Under the pieces are notes generated by a model. It was not told the origin of the DNA. It searched no databases and saw nothing but the letters and a program-made list of their open reading frames with translations. 64,000 nucleotides of DNA from RECM01 sp047921215. Its GTDB lineage: Bacteria > Bacteroidota > Rhodothermia > Balneolales > Cyclonatronaceae. Each line of letters opens with the position of its first letter. Within the stretch, counting starts at the first letter, position 1. This document shows positions 56,054-64,000 of this stretch, piece by piece. The stretch spans positions 37,131 through 101,130 of the forward strand of contig JBLRWO010000011.1 in NCBI GenBank assembly GCA_047921215.1, read 5' to 3'. The position numbers and the translations under genes were made by a program.

Positions 56054-56795
56054 AGAAGATTTTGCGAAACAGGTTCTGGTGACCGGTGCCTCGAGGGGTA
56101 TTGGAAGGGCGATTGCCGGGAAATTGCTGGATGAGGGCTATACAGTTACCGGAACTCGCAGCAGATCACCAATGCCGGCTGAACTGCAGGATCATACACG
56201 TTTTACGTCCGTTAAAGTGGATTTTACCAGGGTAGAAAGTGTAAACGAAATGCTTGCGCCGCTGCTTCGTTCGGATCAGGCACCCGGAGTGCTCATCAAC
56301 AATGCCGGCATCGCCGATGGATATGATCTGTTGGGCGAAGACTCCGGATGGATTGAACACACATCCCGGACCATGCTGGTTAATTATACCATACCCGCCA
56401 TGCTTACGCGATGGGTGTTGCCGGTATGGATACGCCGGCAAAACGGAGTGCTCATCAACATCGCCTCCCGGGCAGCCTATCGCGGCGACACTGGCGATTT
56501 TGCCGATTATGCAGCGTCAAAAGCAGCACTTACAGCCTTCACAAAATCGGTAGCGCGCGAATATTCACGGCACAGAATAGCAGCGGTAACTATCGCGCCG
56601 GGATTTATTGAAACAGATATGGCCCGCGATGCTATCCGGCTCTACGGCAAGGAACATGTAATGAAGGGCCTTGCCGTGCCTGAGTTGACTCAACCTTCTG
56701 ATGTAGCCGAGGTGGTAGCCGCTGTTGCTTCAGGCCGGATGCTCCATATTACCGGAACCACCATTCATGTGAATGGCGGATCCTATATGGTATGA
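56046..56795 (+). CDS. SDR-family NAD(P)-dependent oxidoreductase
   Basis: 249-residue classical short-chain dehydrogenase. The cofactor motif TGASRGIG is at residues 13-20, NNAGIADG follows strand 4, the catalytic Ser is in NIASRAAY, and Tyr155 and Lys159 lie in YAASK. The C-terminus GTTIHVNGGSYMV is the usual SDR end. It resembles FabG-like 3-ketoacyl reductases, but the substrate is unassigned. Translation starts at TTG 56046, overlapping the DUF2480 gene by 8 bp, so it is coupled to the end of the suf operon. Confidence 0.9.
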   Translation: MSKEDFAKQVLVTGASRGIGRAIAGKLLDEGYTVTGTRSRSPMPAELQDHTRFTSVKVDFTRVESVNEMLAPLLRSDQAPGVLINNAGIADGYDLLGEDSGWIEHTSRTMLVNYTIPAMLTRWVLPVWIRRQNGVLINIASRAAYRGDTGDFADYAASKAALTAFTKSVAREYSRHRIAAVTIAPGFIETDMARDAIRLYGKEHVMKGLAVPELTQPSDVAEVVAAVASGRMLHITGTTIHVNGGSYMV

Positions 56796-56992
56796 CCGGT
56801 AAATGAACAGGTTTATATTGAACACACTCCGTATTTTGACAGTGTTGCCGTTCGTTTCACATGAACAGAACCAAAACACGGTTTGCGTAAACAGGATGAA
56901 ATAAAAGCAGAACATGATTTGCCTGCATAACACGAAATATATCAACCGTAAGAAGCGCTCGTCTTTTTTCCGGGATTCTTGTTCATACAGAC

Positions 56993-58003
56993 ATGGATAT
57001 TAGCCGCCGGAAAGAAGATCATGTTGATATTACCGTAGCCGGCAGGGCCGGTTATCGTCAAAGTACCGGGCTTGAATCGGTGGTACTGGTTCACAATGCA
57101 CTCCCCGAGGTAAACCTGGATGAAATTTCCCTGGAAGCCGATCTGCTCGGCCGCACCTTTTCTTATCCGTTGTTCATCTCATCCATGACGGGTGGCTACG
57201 ATCGTGCTGCCGGTTTTAATGCAATACTGGCATCCTTTTGTCAGGATCATAATCTGCCGATGGGGGTGGGCTCACAGCGTGCCATGCTTGAGCAGCCGGA
57301 GCTGACTGAATCGTTCACTGTTGTCAGGAAACATGCTCCCACAGCCTTCATCGCAGGCAATATTGGCGGTGCACAGCTAATTGGGGGCCTGCCGGGCGAC
57401 CGGGTGGATGCACTTATTGACTCTTTACGGGCAGATGCACTCATTGTACACCTGAACCCTTTGCAGGAGCTGCTTCAGCCCGAAGGGGATGTCAGTTTCC
57501 GGGGTGTTCTGGATGGCATAGCCGCATTGGCCGGCAGATCGAATGTGCCGGTGATTGTTAAGGAAACCGGTGCGGGTATTTCAGCAGCAGTTGCCGCCCG
57601 CCTGCTCGATGCCGGAGTTTCCGTAATCGATGTTGCCGGTGCAGGCGGAACAAGCTGGGGCAGGGTAGAGAGCCTCCGCACGGAATCCGAATCGGTATTC
57701 GACGACTGGGGCATACCCACCGCAGAGTGTCTGCTTCAGATGCGGTCACTGCGGTCGCGAAAATTTGAGCTGATTGCCTCGGGCGGAATACGGTCCGGCC
57801 TCGATATAGTTAAAACGGCCGCCCTCGGCGCCGATTTTGCCGCATCTGCCCAACCGGTAATGAAGGCGCTGGCAGAGAACGGAAGGGAAGGTCTTGAACG
57901 TTTACTTGCCGGATGGAAATCTGAAAGCAAAACAGCCCTTTGCCTGACCGGCTGTACCTCGTTTGCCGATGTGGGTATGCGGCATATACAAACTACTTTT
58001 TGA
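56993..58003 (+). CDS. fni: Type 2 isopentenyl-diphosphate delta-isomerase
   Basis: 336-residue FMN- and NAD(P)H-dependent IDI-2 that interconverts IPP and DMAPP. It starts DISRRKEDHVDITVAGRAGY, with RRKEDH diagnostic for the family. FISSMTGGYDRA and MGVGSQRAMLE bind FMN; HLNPLQELLQPEGD, VIVKETGAGIS and DVAGAGGTSW form the active-site loops; ASGGIRSGLDIVK contacts the flavin phosphate. Length is normal. The polyprenyl synthase gene follows 15 bp downstream, so the two form an isoprenoid operon. Confidence 0.96.
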   Translation: MDISRRKEDHVDITVAGRAGYRQSTGLESVVLVHNALPEVNLDEISLEADLLGRTFSYPLFISSMTGGYDRAAGFNAILASFCQDHNLPMGVGSQRAMLEQPELTESFTVVRKHAPTAFIAGNIGGAQLIGGLPGDRVDALIDSLRADALIVHLNPLQELLQPEGDVSFRGVLDGIAALAGRSNVPVIVKETGAGISAAVAARLLDAGVSVIDVAGAGGTSWGRVESLRTESESVFDDWGIPTAECLLQMRSLRSRKFELIASGGIRSGLDIVKTAALGADFAASAQPVMKALAENGREGLERLLAGWKSESKTALCLTGCTSFADVGMRHIQTTF

Positions 58004-58018
58004 CACTCATTTCATATC

Positions 58019-59008
58019 ATGCATCCACAGACTGATAATCTGGCATTCATCATCGAAGAAGCCATCTCCAATATCTACATCCCGGATGAACCCGCATCGC
58101 TGTATGAGCCATTGAGATATGCTCTCGCTCTGGGCGGCAAGCGTATCCGCCCAAGGCTGGCACTACTCGGTTGTGGCCTGAACGGCGGTAACATCAAAGG
58201 TGCCGTTCCGGCGGCAATGAGTGTGGAACTGCTCCATAATTTTACCCTGATCCACGATGATATTATGGACCGGGCCGACTCAAGAAGAGGAAACCCTACT
58301 ATTCATACCCGATGGAACCAGTCGGTTGCTATCCTTTCGGGAGATGTTTTGTTTGCTATCGCCTACGATCAGCTCAATGCCTACGGATCAGACAACCGGT
58401 ACACCAAAGAACAGTATCTCAACCTGCACCAGCTTTTTTTTGATGCCGTCCGGATTATTTGCGAGGGCCAGGCTATGGACCTGGATTTTGAAGACCGTAC
58501 CGGGGTAACCATTGAAGAATATCTCAGGATGATTACTGGCAAAACGGCCAGCCTGCTATCCTGTTCACTGCAAATGGGTGCCGTTGTGGCCGGCGCCGGA
58601 AAAGATGCAATTCATGACGCGGGCGTGGTTGGAATGGAAGCCGGAATTGCGTTTCAGATCCAGGACGATCTGCTCGACGCGGTCGGGAACCCCGATACAT
58701 TCGGAAAAAAGGTTGGTGGCGACATTTTTGAGGGAAAAAAAACCTGGCTGAGTATCCTCGCACTTCAAAGGGCGGATAAGGATCAGAAAAAGGAACTGCT
58801 TCGCATCCTTCAGCTCAAAGAAAACTCCCGGGATGAGGTTAATAAGGTAATAAACCTGTATTTTGAGCTCGGCGTAATTGACGAGGCGCAAAAAGCAGTG
58901 GATGACCATTACTTGAATGCCATTGCACATCTCGATAAATTTGCCGGTTCTCCGTACAAGGATGAAATAAAAACCCTGCTCAATCAGTTAAAGACCCGGG
59001 ATAAATAA
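58019..59008 (+). CDS. Polyprenyl diphosphate synthase (farnesyl/geranylgeranyl type)
   Basis: 329-residue trans-prenyltransferase that condenses DMAPP or an allylic diphosphate with IPP. It has GGKRIRPRLALL and the first Asp-rich motif at Asp80-Asp84 (DDIMD, without the two-residue insertion of bacterial type II FPP synthases). The second motif is at Asp216-Asp220 (FQIQDDLLD). Phe lies five residues before the first motif, a position that limits chain length in type I GGPP synthases. This favours a C15-C20 product, possibly GGPP for carotenoids, but chain length is not certain. It is followed after 19 bp by bamD. Confidence 0.92.
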   Translation: MHPQTDNLAFIIEEAISNIYIPDEPASLYEPLRYALALGGKRIRPRLALLGCGLNGGNIKGAVPAAMSVELLHNFTLIHDDIMDRADSRRGNPTIHTRWNQSVAILSGDVLFAIAYDQLNAYGSDNRYTKEQYLNLHQLFFDAVRIICEGQAMDLDFEDRTGVTIEEYLRMITGKTASLLSCSLQMGAVVAGAGKDAIHDAGVVGMEAGIAFQIQDDLLDAVGNPDTFGKKVGGDIFEGKKTWLSILALQRADKDQKKELLRILQLKENSRDEVNKVINLYFELGVIDEAQKAVDDHYLNAIAHLDKFAGSPYKDEIKTLLNQLKTRDK

Positions 59009-59027
59009 TCTAAACAAACCAATTGTA

Positions 59028-59852
59028 ATGTTTTCTCCTATCAGACTCGTTTTTCTGTTACTTCTTACGGCATTTGTACTTGCATCCTGCAGTTCCAAAT
59101 CCCTGATCAGACCCGGCGACACCATCGAGATTGCGTATGCCAAGGCCATGGATCAGTACGAGAGAGGTCGTTATGGTGATGCAGCCCGTGCTTTTGAGAC
59201 CGTTCTGAGTATCGCCAGGGGTACCGAATTTGCCAGTGATGCCCAGTTCTACCTGGCCGAAAGTTATTTTAACAACCGTGAATACCTGATAGCTGCTACC
59301 GAGTACAGAAGGCATTACACTAACTATCCACGGGTCGAAAACCGGCAGATTTCCGAATTCAAGGAAGCTCTGAGCTACTACCGGATCACACCACGGTATA
59401 ATCTCGATCAGACTAACGGCCGCCAGGCACTTGAACTTTTCGATCTTTTCGTGTCACGTTACCCGAATTCTGAATCTGTGGGCGAGGCCATGGGTTATAT
59501 TGATGACCTCAGAAACCGTCAGGCCAGGAAAATGTATGTTGCCGCCGACCTGTACATGAGAATGAGGCAGTATAATGCCGCAGCCATCTATTACGGACTG
59601 GTACTTGACAATTACCCGGAAACCCTGTGGGCGGAGCAGGCTTTGGTCGAACAGATTAATGCATACATCATCTATGCCGATAATTCAGTTGCTGAACGTC
59701 AGCCGGAACGGTATCAGATGGCAATCGATTCCTATCAACGCTACATACAGGTATTCCCGAGAGGTGAAAACCGGTCGAGGGCAGAAGCCTATTACGATGT
59801 GGCCAGGGTAAACCATGCTAGAGCCTCACAACAGCTATCGTCTATCGAATGA
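59028..59852 (+). CDS. bamD: Outer-membrane assembly lipoprotein BamD
   Basis: 274-residue lipoprotein of the BAM complex that inserts outer-membrane barrels. The signal ends at Cys21 (LASC). The mature part is a TPR array: AYAKAMDQYERGRYGDAARA, FYLAESYFNNREYLIAATEY, AADLYMRMRQYNAAAIYYGL and YQRYIQVFPRG, about five repeats as in known BamD/YfiO proteins. Its partner BamA is not in the window. The 3' end overlaps nadD by 38 bp. Confidence 0.92.
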   Translation: MFSPIRLVFLLLLTAFVLASCSSKSLIRPGDTIEIAYAKAMDQYERGRYGDAARAFETVLSIARGTEFASDAQFYLAESYFNNREYLIAATEYRRHYTNYPRVENRQISEFKEALSYYRITPRYNLDQTNGRQALELFDLFVSRYPNSESVGEAMGYIDDLRNRQARKMYVAADLYMRMRQYNAAAIYYGLVLDNYPETLWAEQALVEQINAYIIYADNSVAERQPERYQMAIDSYQRYIQVFPRGENRSRAEAYYDVARVNHARASQQLSSIE

Positions 59853-60429
59853 TGCATTGGGTGTGATGGGAGGATCATTCGATCCTCCACACCTCGGGCA
59901 TCTTGGAATCGCCAGATCGTTTCTCAGGTCAGATCTTATCGACCGTCTTGCCGTCATTCCGGTATATGTACCCCCCCATAAAAGTAATGATCTGACAGCC
60001 TACGATATCCGCCTGAAAATGACAAGAGCGGCATTCGGTGGCATCGACCGGATAACGGTATCGGATGTGGAAAGCCGGCTTGGTGTTCCATCCTACACGT
60101 TGAATACCATCCGTTTTCTGATTGAGAAAAATGTAGCACCAGATATCCGGCTCTGTATAGGCAGCGACAGTCTTGCAGAATTCACTACATGGTACCGGTA
60201 CAAAGACATACTCAGGAATTGCAGGCTGGTTGTGGCAGAAAGACCGGATTTTTCCAGACCTGATTTGCCAGGCGAATTTTCGGGTCGGGTCACGTTCATT
60301 GAGCACAATCCATTGGATGTATCAGCTACGGAAATACGGAGGATGGCAGCAGAAGGGGTGTTATCAAGCGACCATGTACCCGAAGGGGTACTTGAAATTA
60401 TAACCAGTGAAGGTCTGTACAGAGATTAG
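59815..60429 (+). CDS. nadD: Nicotinate-nucleotide adenylyltransferase NadD
   Basis: 204-residue enzyme of NAD synthesis that makes nicotinate adenine dinucleotide from NaMN and ATP. The nucleotidyltransferase motif GGSFDPPHLGHL has His26 and His29. The substrate loop VIPVYVPPHKS and the C-terminal SATEIRRMA (ISSTxIR equivalent) are present. The ATG at 59815 lies inside bamD (38-bp overlap). A start nearer GVMGGSF (ATG 59866 or a TTG/GTG just before) would be closer to the family norm, so the first 15 residues are uncertain. Confidence 0.94.
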   Translation: MLEPHNSYRLSNDALGVMGGSFDPPHLGHLGIARSFLRSDLIDRLAVIPVYVPPHKSNDLTAYDIRLKMTRAAFGGIDRITVSDVESRLGVPSYTLNTIRFLIEKNVAPDIRLCIGSDSLAEFTTWYRYKDILRNCRLVVAERPDFSRPDLPGEFSGRVTFIEHNPLDVSATEIRRMAAEGVLSSDHVPEGVLEIITSEGLYRD

Positions 60430-60438
60430 CGGGTTGTT

Positions 60439-60912
60439 TCAGCCCTCTCGTTTGCCCCTGAAAAATCGTTTAAGGATCTCTTCGCACTCCGCCTCACGAA
60501 CGCCCTGGATAATTTCAGCGCGATGGTTCAGCTTGTTATTCGATCCGATATTGAATAACGACCCGCATGCACCGGCCTTTGGATCAGCTGCACCGTAAAC
60601 AATTCTTTTTATCCGCGTCCAGACCGATGCCCCTGCACACATCGGGCAGGGTTCAAGTGTTACATACAGGGTACAGCTATCCAGAAACTTGCTTTCAAGG
60701 GTAGCACAGGCTGCAGTAAGGGCGATCATTTCGGCATGGGCAGTTGGATCTTTCAGCAATTCCACCTGATTGTGACCGCGGCCTATTATCTGTCCATTCT
60801 TTACTACTACGGCACCAACAGGGATTTCACCTATTGCAAAGGCTTTTTCAGCCTCCCTGAGCGCGTGTCCCATATACGTATCGTGGATTTTAAATTGCTG
60901 GAGGTTATTCAA
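60439..60912 (-). CDS. tadA: tRNA-specific adenosine-34 deaminase (TadA-like)
   Basis: 157-residue zinc deaminase that converts A34 to inosine in tRNA-Arg. Zinc ligand His59 and catalytic Glu61 are in HAE (PTAHAEMIAL); Cys89 and Cys92 lie in EPCPMCAGA. VGAVVVKNGQIIGRGHN and KLNHRAEIIQGV match the tRNA-binding form rather than guanine or cytosine deaminases. It converges on nadD with 9 bp between stop codons and diverges from apt. Confidence 0.93.
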   Translation of the reverse strand: MNNLQQFKIHDTYMGHALREAEKAFAIGEIPVGAVVVKNGQIIGRGHNQVELLKDPTAHAEMIALTAACATLESKFLDSCTLYVTLEPCPMCAGASVWTRIKRIVYGAADPKAGACGSLFNIGSNNKLNHRAEIIQGVREAECEEILKRFFRGKREG

Positions 60913-60977
60913 TGGTGGAATTTACTGTTTACGTTAAAAGTGGTATCATTTGGGCGATAAACTGAACAGACCAGAAT

Positions 60978-61520
60978 ATGATAAATTTCGAAGAATCCGC
61001 GCTTAATTTTCTCAGACAAGATATCCGTGATATCCCCGACTTTCCAAAACCGGGAATTATATTCAAGGACATCACACCGCTTCTGAAAAATCCGGATACC
61101 CTGAATCTGACATCCAGGCTGCTTGCCAAACCGTTCCTCAACAAAAATGTGGACCTGATTGTAGGGCTGGAGTCACGGGGATTCCTGTTTGGAACAACCC
61201 TGGCGATGGATCTGCATGCCGGTTTTGTTCCCATCAGAAAACCGAACAAACTGCCGGGTGAAACCGTTTCGGCAAGTTACCAGCTGGAATACGGCACCGA
61301 TTCAATTGAAATTCATGCCGATTCTATCATCAAGGGAAACAGGGTGGTTATACACGACGATCTGATTGCAACCGGAGGTACAGCCAGCGCTGCAACCAAA
61401 CTTGTTGAAAAGCTGGGTGGCGAGGTCATTGGCTATTCCTTTATTCTGGAACTGACTTTCCTGGGCGGAATGAAAAATTTAAAAGAGGGTGCCCTCATTC
61501 ACACGCTGTTGAAGTATTAA
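60978..61520 (+). CDS. apt: Adenine phosphoribosyltransferase
   Basis: 180-residue purine-salvage enzyme that makes AMP from adenine and PRPP. It shows DIPDFPKPGIIFKDITPLL at the N-terminus, the adenine/hood segment VGLESRGFLFG and the PRPP motif VVIHDDLIATGGTASA (about 123-138). Normal family length and start. The 65-bp region to tadA is a divergent promoter. Confidence 0.96.
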   Translation: MINFEESALNFLRQDIRDIPDFPKPGIIFKDITPLLKNPDTLNLTSRLLAKPFLNKNVDLIVGLESRGFLFGTTLAMDLHAGFVPIRKPNKLPGETVSASYQLEYGTDSIEIHADSIIKGNRVVIHDDLIATGGTASAATKLVEKLGGEVIGYSFILELTFLGGMKNLKEGALIHTLLKY

Positions 61521-61856
61521 GCTTGAAGTAGCAGGCTGTAGAATTAAATTGAACGTATAAACGACAGGATTAACTGAACTAATAAGCTGAAGTAATAAGG
61601 CAGTAAATACTGGTTTTGTCCGGTGTTTTATTTGGTTTTATGCACATTAATTTGAGCCTGTACATAATGGCAGGTCCTTTTTCTTCGTTATGCCGGTGTC
61701 ACAAATGGTAATGTTTCTTTATAAAACACATTAAATTCGTTAAATTAAGTACTTAATGTTGGGGGCGAATTTCCTTGCCAGGCATTAAGATGAAAAGTCA
61801 GGATGGTTTCATAAACTATTTTTAACTAACAAACCACAACAAATTCCAGACAAAAA
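61521..61856. other. 336-bp gap upstream of the small lipoprotein gene
   Basis: Holds a perfect 14-bp palindrome ATTAAGTACTTAAT at 61744-61757, about 100 bp upstream of the lipoprotein start, embedded in an A/T-rich promoter-like stretch. No gene or terminator was recognised. Confidence 0.5.
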
Positions 61857-62324
61857 ATGAACCTGAGAAAATCATATCAACGTGTGAATTTTGTGATGAT
61901 GGCTGTAGTTCTGTTCGTACTCACCGCGTGCGGCTCAACGGTCAAAATACAAAATGTCGATTTTGCATCACCAATTGAAACGGTTTCAAAGCCCGACAAT
62001 GACGGCAATGTGAGCGACCCCAGAACAGGATTGAGCTTTAACGTAATGCCGTTGCGCGACTTTGAGCGCCGGAATAACCCCAATCTCAATATTACAGAAA
62101 TACGCTTTATCCGCAGCCACGATGGGTATTACTTCGTAACAGCACCCGGCTTTGTGAATGTTTATGTGATGCAGGCCCGCGAAGGTGAATTGCGTTCGGT
62201 AAAACGCATACAGATCAATGAGAACGGTATTCAAAGTCCGGCATTTAACCAGAGAAATCCGGTTATACAACTGCTTGACGGAACCGGAAGCTCTTATGAT
62301 TTGACGAAAGACGGAATTATTTAA
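61857..62324 (+). CDS. Small lipoprotein of unknown function
   Basis: 155 residues. The signal ends at Cys25 in a clean lipobox (LTAC). The mature part is beta-rich (NITEIRFIRSHDGYYFVTAP, then FVNVYVMQA and SVKRIQINENG) and could be one blade-like or sandwich domain. I do not recognise a family. It is followed after 23 bp by a coiled-coil membrane protein gene with which it is probably co-transcribed. Confidence 0.75.
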   Translation: MNLRKSYQRVNFVMMAVVLFVLTACGSTVKIQNVDFASPIETVSKPDNDGNVSDPRTGLSFNVMPLRDFERRNNPNLNITEIRFIRSHDGYYFVTAPGFVNVYVMQAREGELRSVKRIQINENGIQSPAFNQRNPVIQLLDGTGSSYDLTKDGII

Positions 62325-62347
62325 AAACCATTTAAACTATTTGAACC

Positions 62348-63610
62348 ATGACTTATCCAAATCGTTTTAGTATAGCGGTTTTATCTTTCGTTTTTCTGAT
62401 CGGTCTGAGCATGAATACCCAGGCTCAGGTCAGGTCAGATTACGAGATAAAACAAAGTTTTGAACGCGAGTACGCCGAAGTGTTCGAAGGTCTTAAAACG
62501 GCCACAACATCCGCTGAAATTCAGGGGCTTATAGAACGCGTTGAACAAATGCGCAATGAATATGCCGAACACCGTGATCTTCTCGATCGTGCCTTGTATC
62601 CTGAAACACTGAATGGCAGCCTGAACCGGCTCAGTGACGTGACGCAAACAAGTTATAATTATGTGATCCGTATTGAGCAACAGACTGATAATGTAATGGA
62701 ACTCGAACGCCAGCTTGCCGAGCTTTCCGAACAGGTACAGCTGAATCTGGTACAGGCCGACTCGTTACGTACCGAACTCGACCGCATGACCCGGTCCCGT
62801 AATGCCAATGCGGCTGCGGCTCGTCAGTTGCGTGAGCAGCTCCGGCAGCGCGATGAACTGATCCTTGCCATGGTCGACTCGGTGTTTGTAAGCTATGACC
62901 GGCTGAACCTCGCATCACTCAGCCGCGCCGAGCGCGAAGAACTTGGCCTTCGCGTCGATGTGGAGAATGTGCTGGGGCATATCAACTCAGTCGTTGAAGG
63001 AAATATCAGTTTCATCGATACCAATACTCAGCTTTCAGCAGAAGATTTTCTGCGCCTTAAAGCACTGCAGGTTGAGTTTGAGAAGGTATGGGCTAATATC
63101 GGACCGAAGCTTGCCATGATTTATACACCCTCGGCCCAGCGTGAAAACAGGCTCACCGAAATTAATGAAGGTATTGACCGGTGGCGCCAGCGCGTAAGCC
63201 AGTCTGTTTGGCGATCTCTTTCTGCTGCTTTTGAAAACCGCAATATTGAAGTTGCAGACTTCAATGATCCGGTCAGTTTCTACACGGCACTGAACAACTA
63301 TGTTGACGGATCTATTGCCCGGGTTGAGGCCGGTGGCGGCAGTGAGAACGAATTGCAGGCATACGAACGGTTTGCAAACGTTTGGCACAATGACATTAAA
63401 GTCAACTGGCAGCAATTCCTCATTGAAAGCGAAATACTGACATATGAGAATATCGCAACTATTGACCGGAAACTTGCCAACTGGAATGTGCAGGCGCAGC
63501 CTACGTCTCCGCTTTCATGGATACTGATTGGTATTCTGGGCCTGGTCGTTATTGTGCTTATCGTGGTCCTTGTTGCACAACGCAAGAAATCTGCCCCGGT
63601 CAAGAAATAG
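62348..63610 (+). CDS. Exported coiled-coil protein with C-terminal membrane anchor
   Basis: 420 residues. A signal peptide (FSIAVLSFVFLIGLSMNTQA) precedes long alpha-helical coiled coil (residues about 30-185, e.g. ELERQLAELSEQVQLNLVQA), a helical middle domain (about 200-385), and a single membrane helix near 390-411 (SWILIGILGLVVIVLIVVLV) with a basic tail QRKKSAPVKK. Topology: extracytoplasmic body anchored in the inner membrane by its C-terminus. No family recognised. Its terminator at 63659 is the landing point of the group II intron. Confidence 0.8.
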   Translation: MTYPNRFSIAVLSFVFLIGLSMNTQAQVRSDYEIKQSFEREYAEVFEGLKTATTSAEIQGLIERVEQMRNEYAEHRDLLDRALYPETLNGSLNRLSDVTQTSYNYVIRIEQQTDNVMELERQLAELSEQVQLNLVQADSLRTELDRMTRSRNANAAAARQLREQLRQRDELILAMVDSVFVSYDRLNLASLSRAEREELGLRVDVENVLGHINSVVEGNISFIDTNTQLSAEDFLRLKALQVEFEKVWANIGPKLAMIYTPSAQRENRLTEINEGIDRWRQRVSQSVWRSLSAAFENRNIEVADFNDPVSFYTALNNYVDGSIARVEAGGGSENELQAYERFANVWHNDIKVNWQQFLIESEILTYENIATIDRKLANWNVQAQPTSPLSWILIGILGLVVIVLIVVLVAQRKKSAPVKK

Positions 63611-63658
63611 CGAGGGCAAATTACAGCGATTTATTAAAATCCTGATGTTCTGTAATTC

Positions 63659-63695
63659 GCCGGTATCCCTGTCAAAGGGAACCGGCTTTTTTTTT
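63659..63695 (+). terminator. Rho-independent terminator, target of the group IIC intron
   Basis: Stem GCCGG-TA-TCCCT / AGGGA-A-CCGGC with a short GTCAA-type loop and nine T residues, placed 48 bp after the coiled-coil gene. Confidence 0.92.
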
Positions 63696-63696
63696 G

Positions 63697-64000
<304 letters not shown>

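Overview
The window (about 50% GC by eye) comes from a Gram-negative bacterium of the Bacteroidota/FCB type. The best guess is Balneolota or Rhodothermota, inferred from gene content and not proven. Pointers are surface proteins with type IX secretion (T9SS/FlgD-like) C-terminal tails, PorV/PorQ-family outer-membrane proteins, a TonB receptor with a carboxypeptidase-regulatory-like domain, DUF4175 and DUF2480 proteins, SufBCDSU iron-sulfur assembly, the MEP pathway (IspG) and a type 2 IPP isomerase.

Layout. 1-10012 is read mainly leftward: partial rarA, a pullulanase lipoprotein, a giant DUF4175 membrane protein, a metallo-beta-lactamase-fold hydrolase, a LON-substrate-binding-domain protein and a MerR regulator. 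10097-20109 is housekeeping and accessory: a GT2/methyltransferase pair, a PAS/HisKA_2 sensor kinase, an intergenic array of 64-bp two-hairpin repeats, an enoyl-CoA hydratase, a CrtI-family oxidoreductase, two rhomboid proteases and ispG. 20589-34052 looks like one long surface-export operon: a parvulin isomerase lipoprotein, a TonB receptor, two large paralogous secreted proteins and two identical PorV-family genes. 34222-48747 is an alpha-glucan locus: two giant T9SS surface proteins sharing a perfect 2-kb repeat, a LacI regulator, three GH13 enzymes and a thioredoxin-fold protein. 49231-56795 is the suf operon followed by DUF2480 and SDR genes. 56993-61520 holds fni, a polyprenyl synthase, bamD, nadD, tadA and apt. 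61857-63610 encodes a small lipoprotein and a coiled-coil membrane protein. The window ends inside a group IIC intron sitting directly behind a terminator.

How it fits together. Four GH13 enzymes carry different export signals (two lipoproteins, one T9SS tail, one plain signal peptide). They lie with a LacI regulator and surface proteins built of several carbohydrate-binding-like modules. This suggests surface capture and debranching of starch- or glycogen-like polymers. No SusD homologue is present, and the binding role appears to be taken by T9SS-exported proteins with PorV-like partners encoded nearby.

The most unusual signals are two perfect direct repeats (1,137 bp and 2,042 bp), a complete seven-bladed propeller inserted into a paralogous scaffold, a duplicated 3' end of the pullulanase gene, a 13-bp minisatellite, and the group IIC intron.
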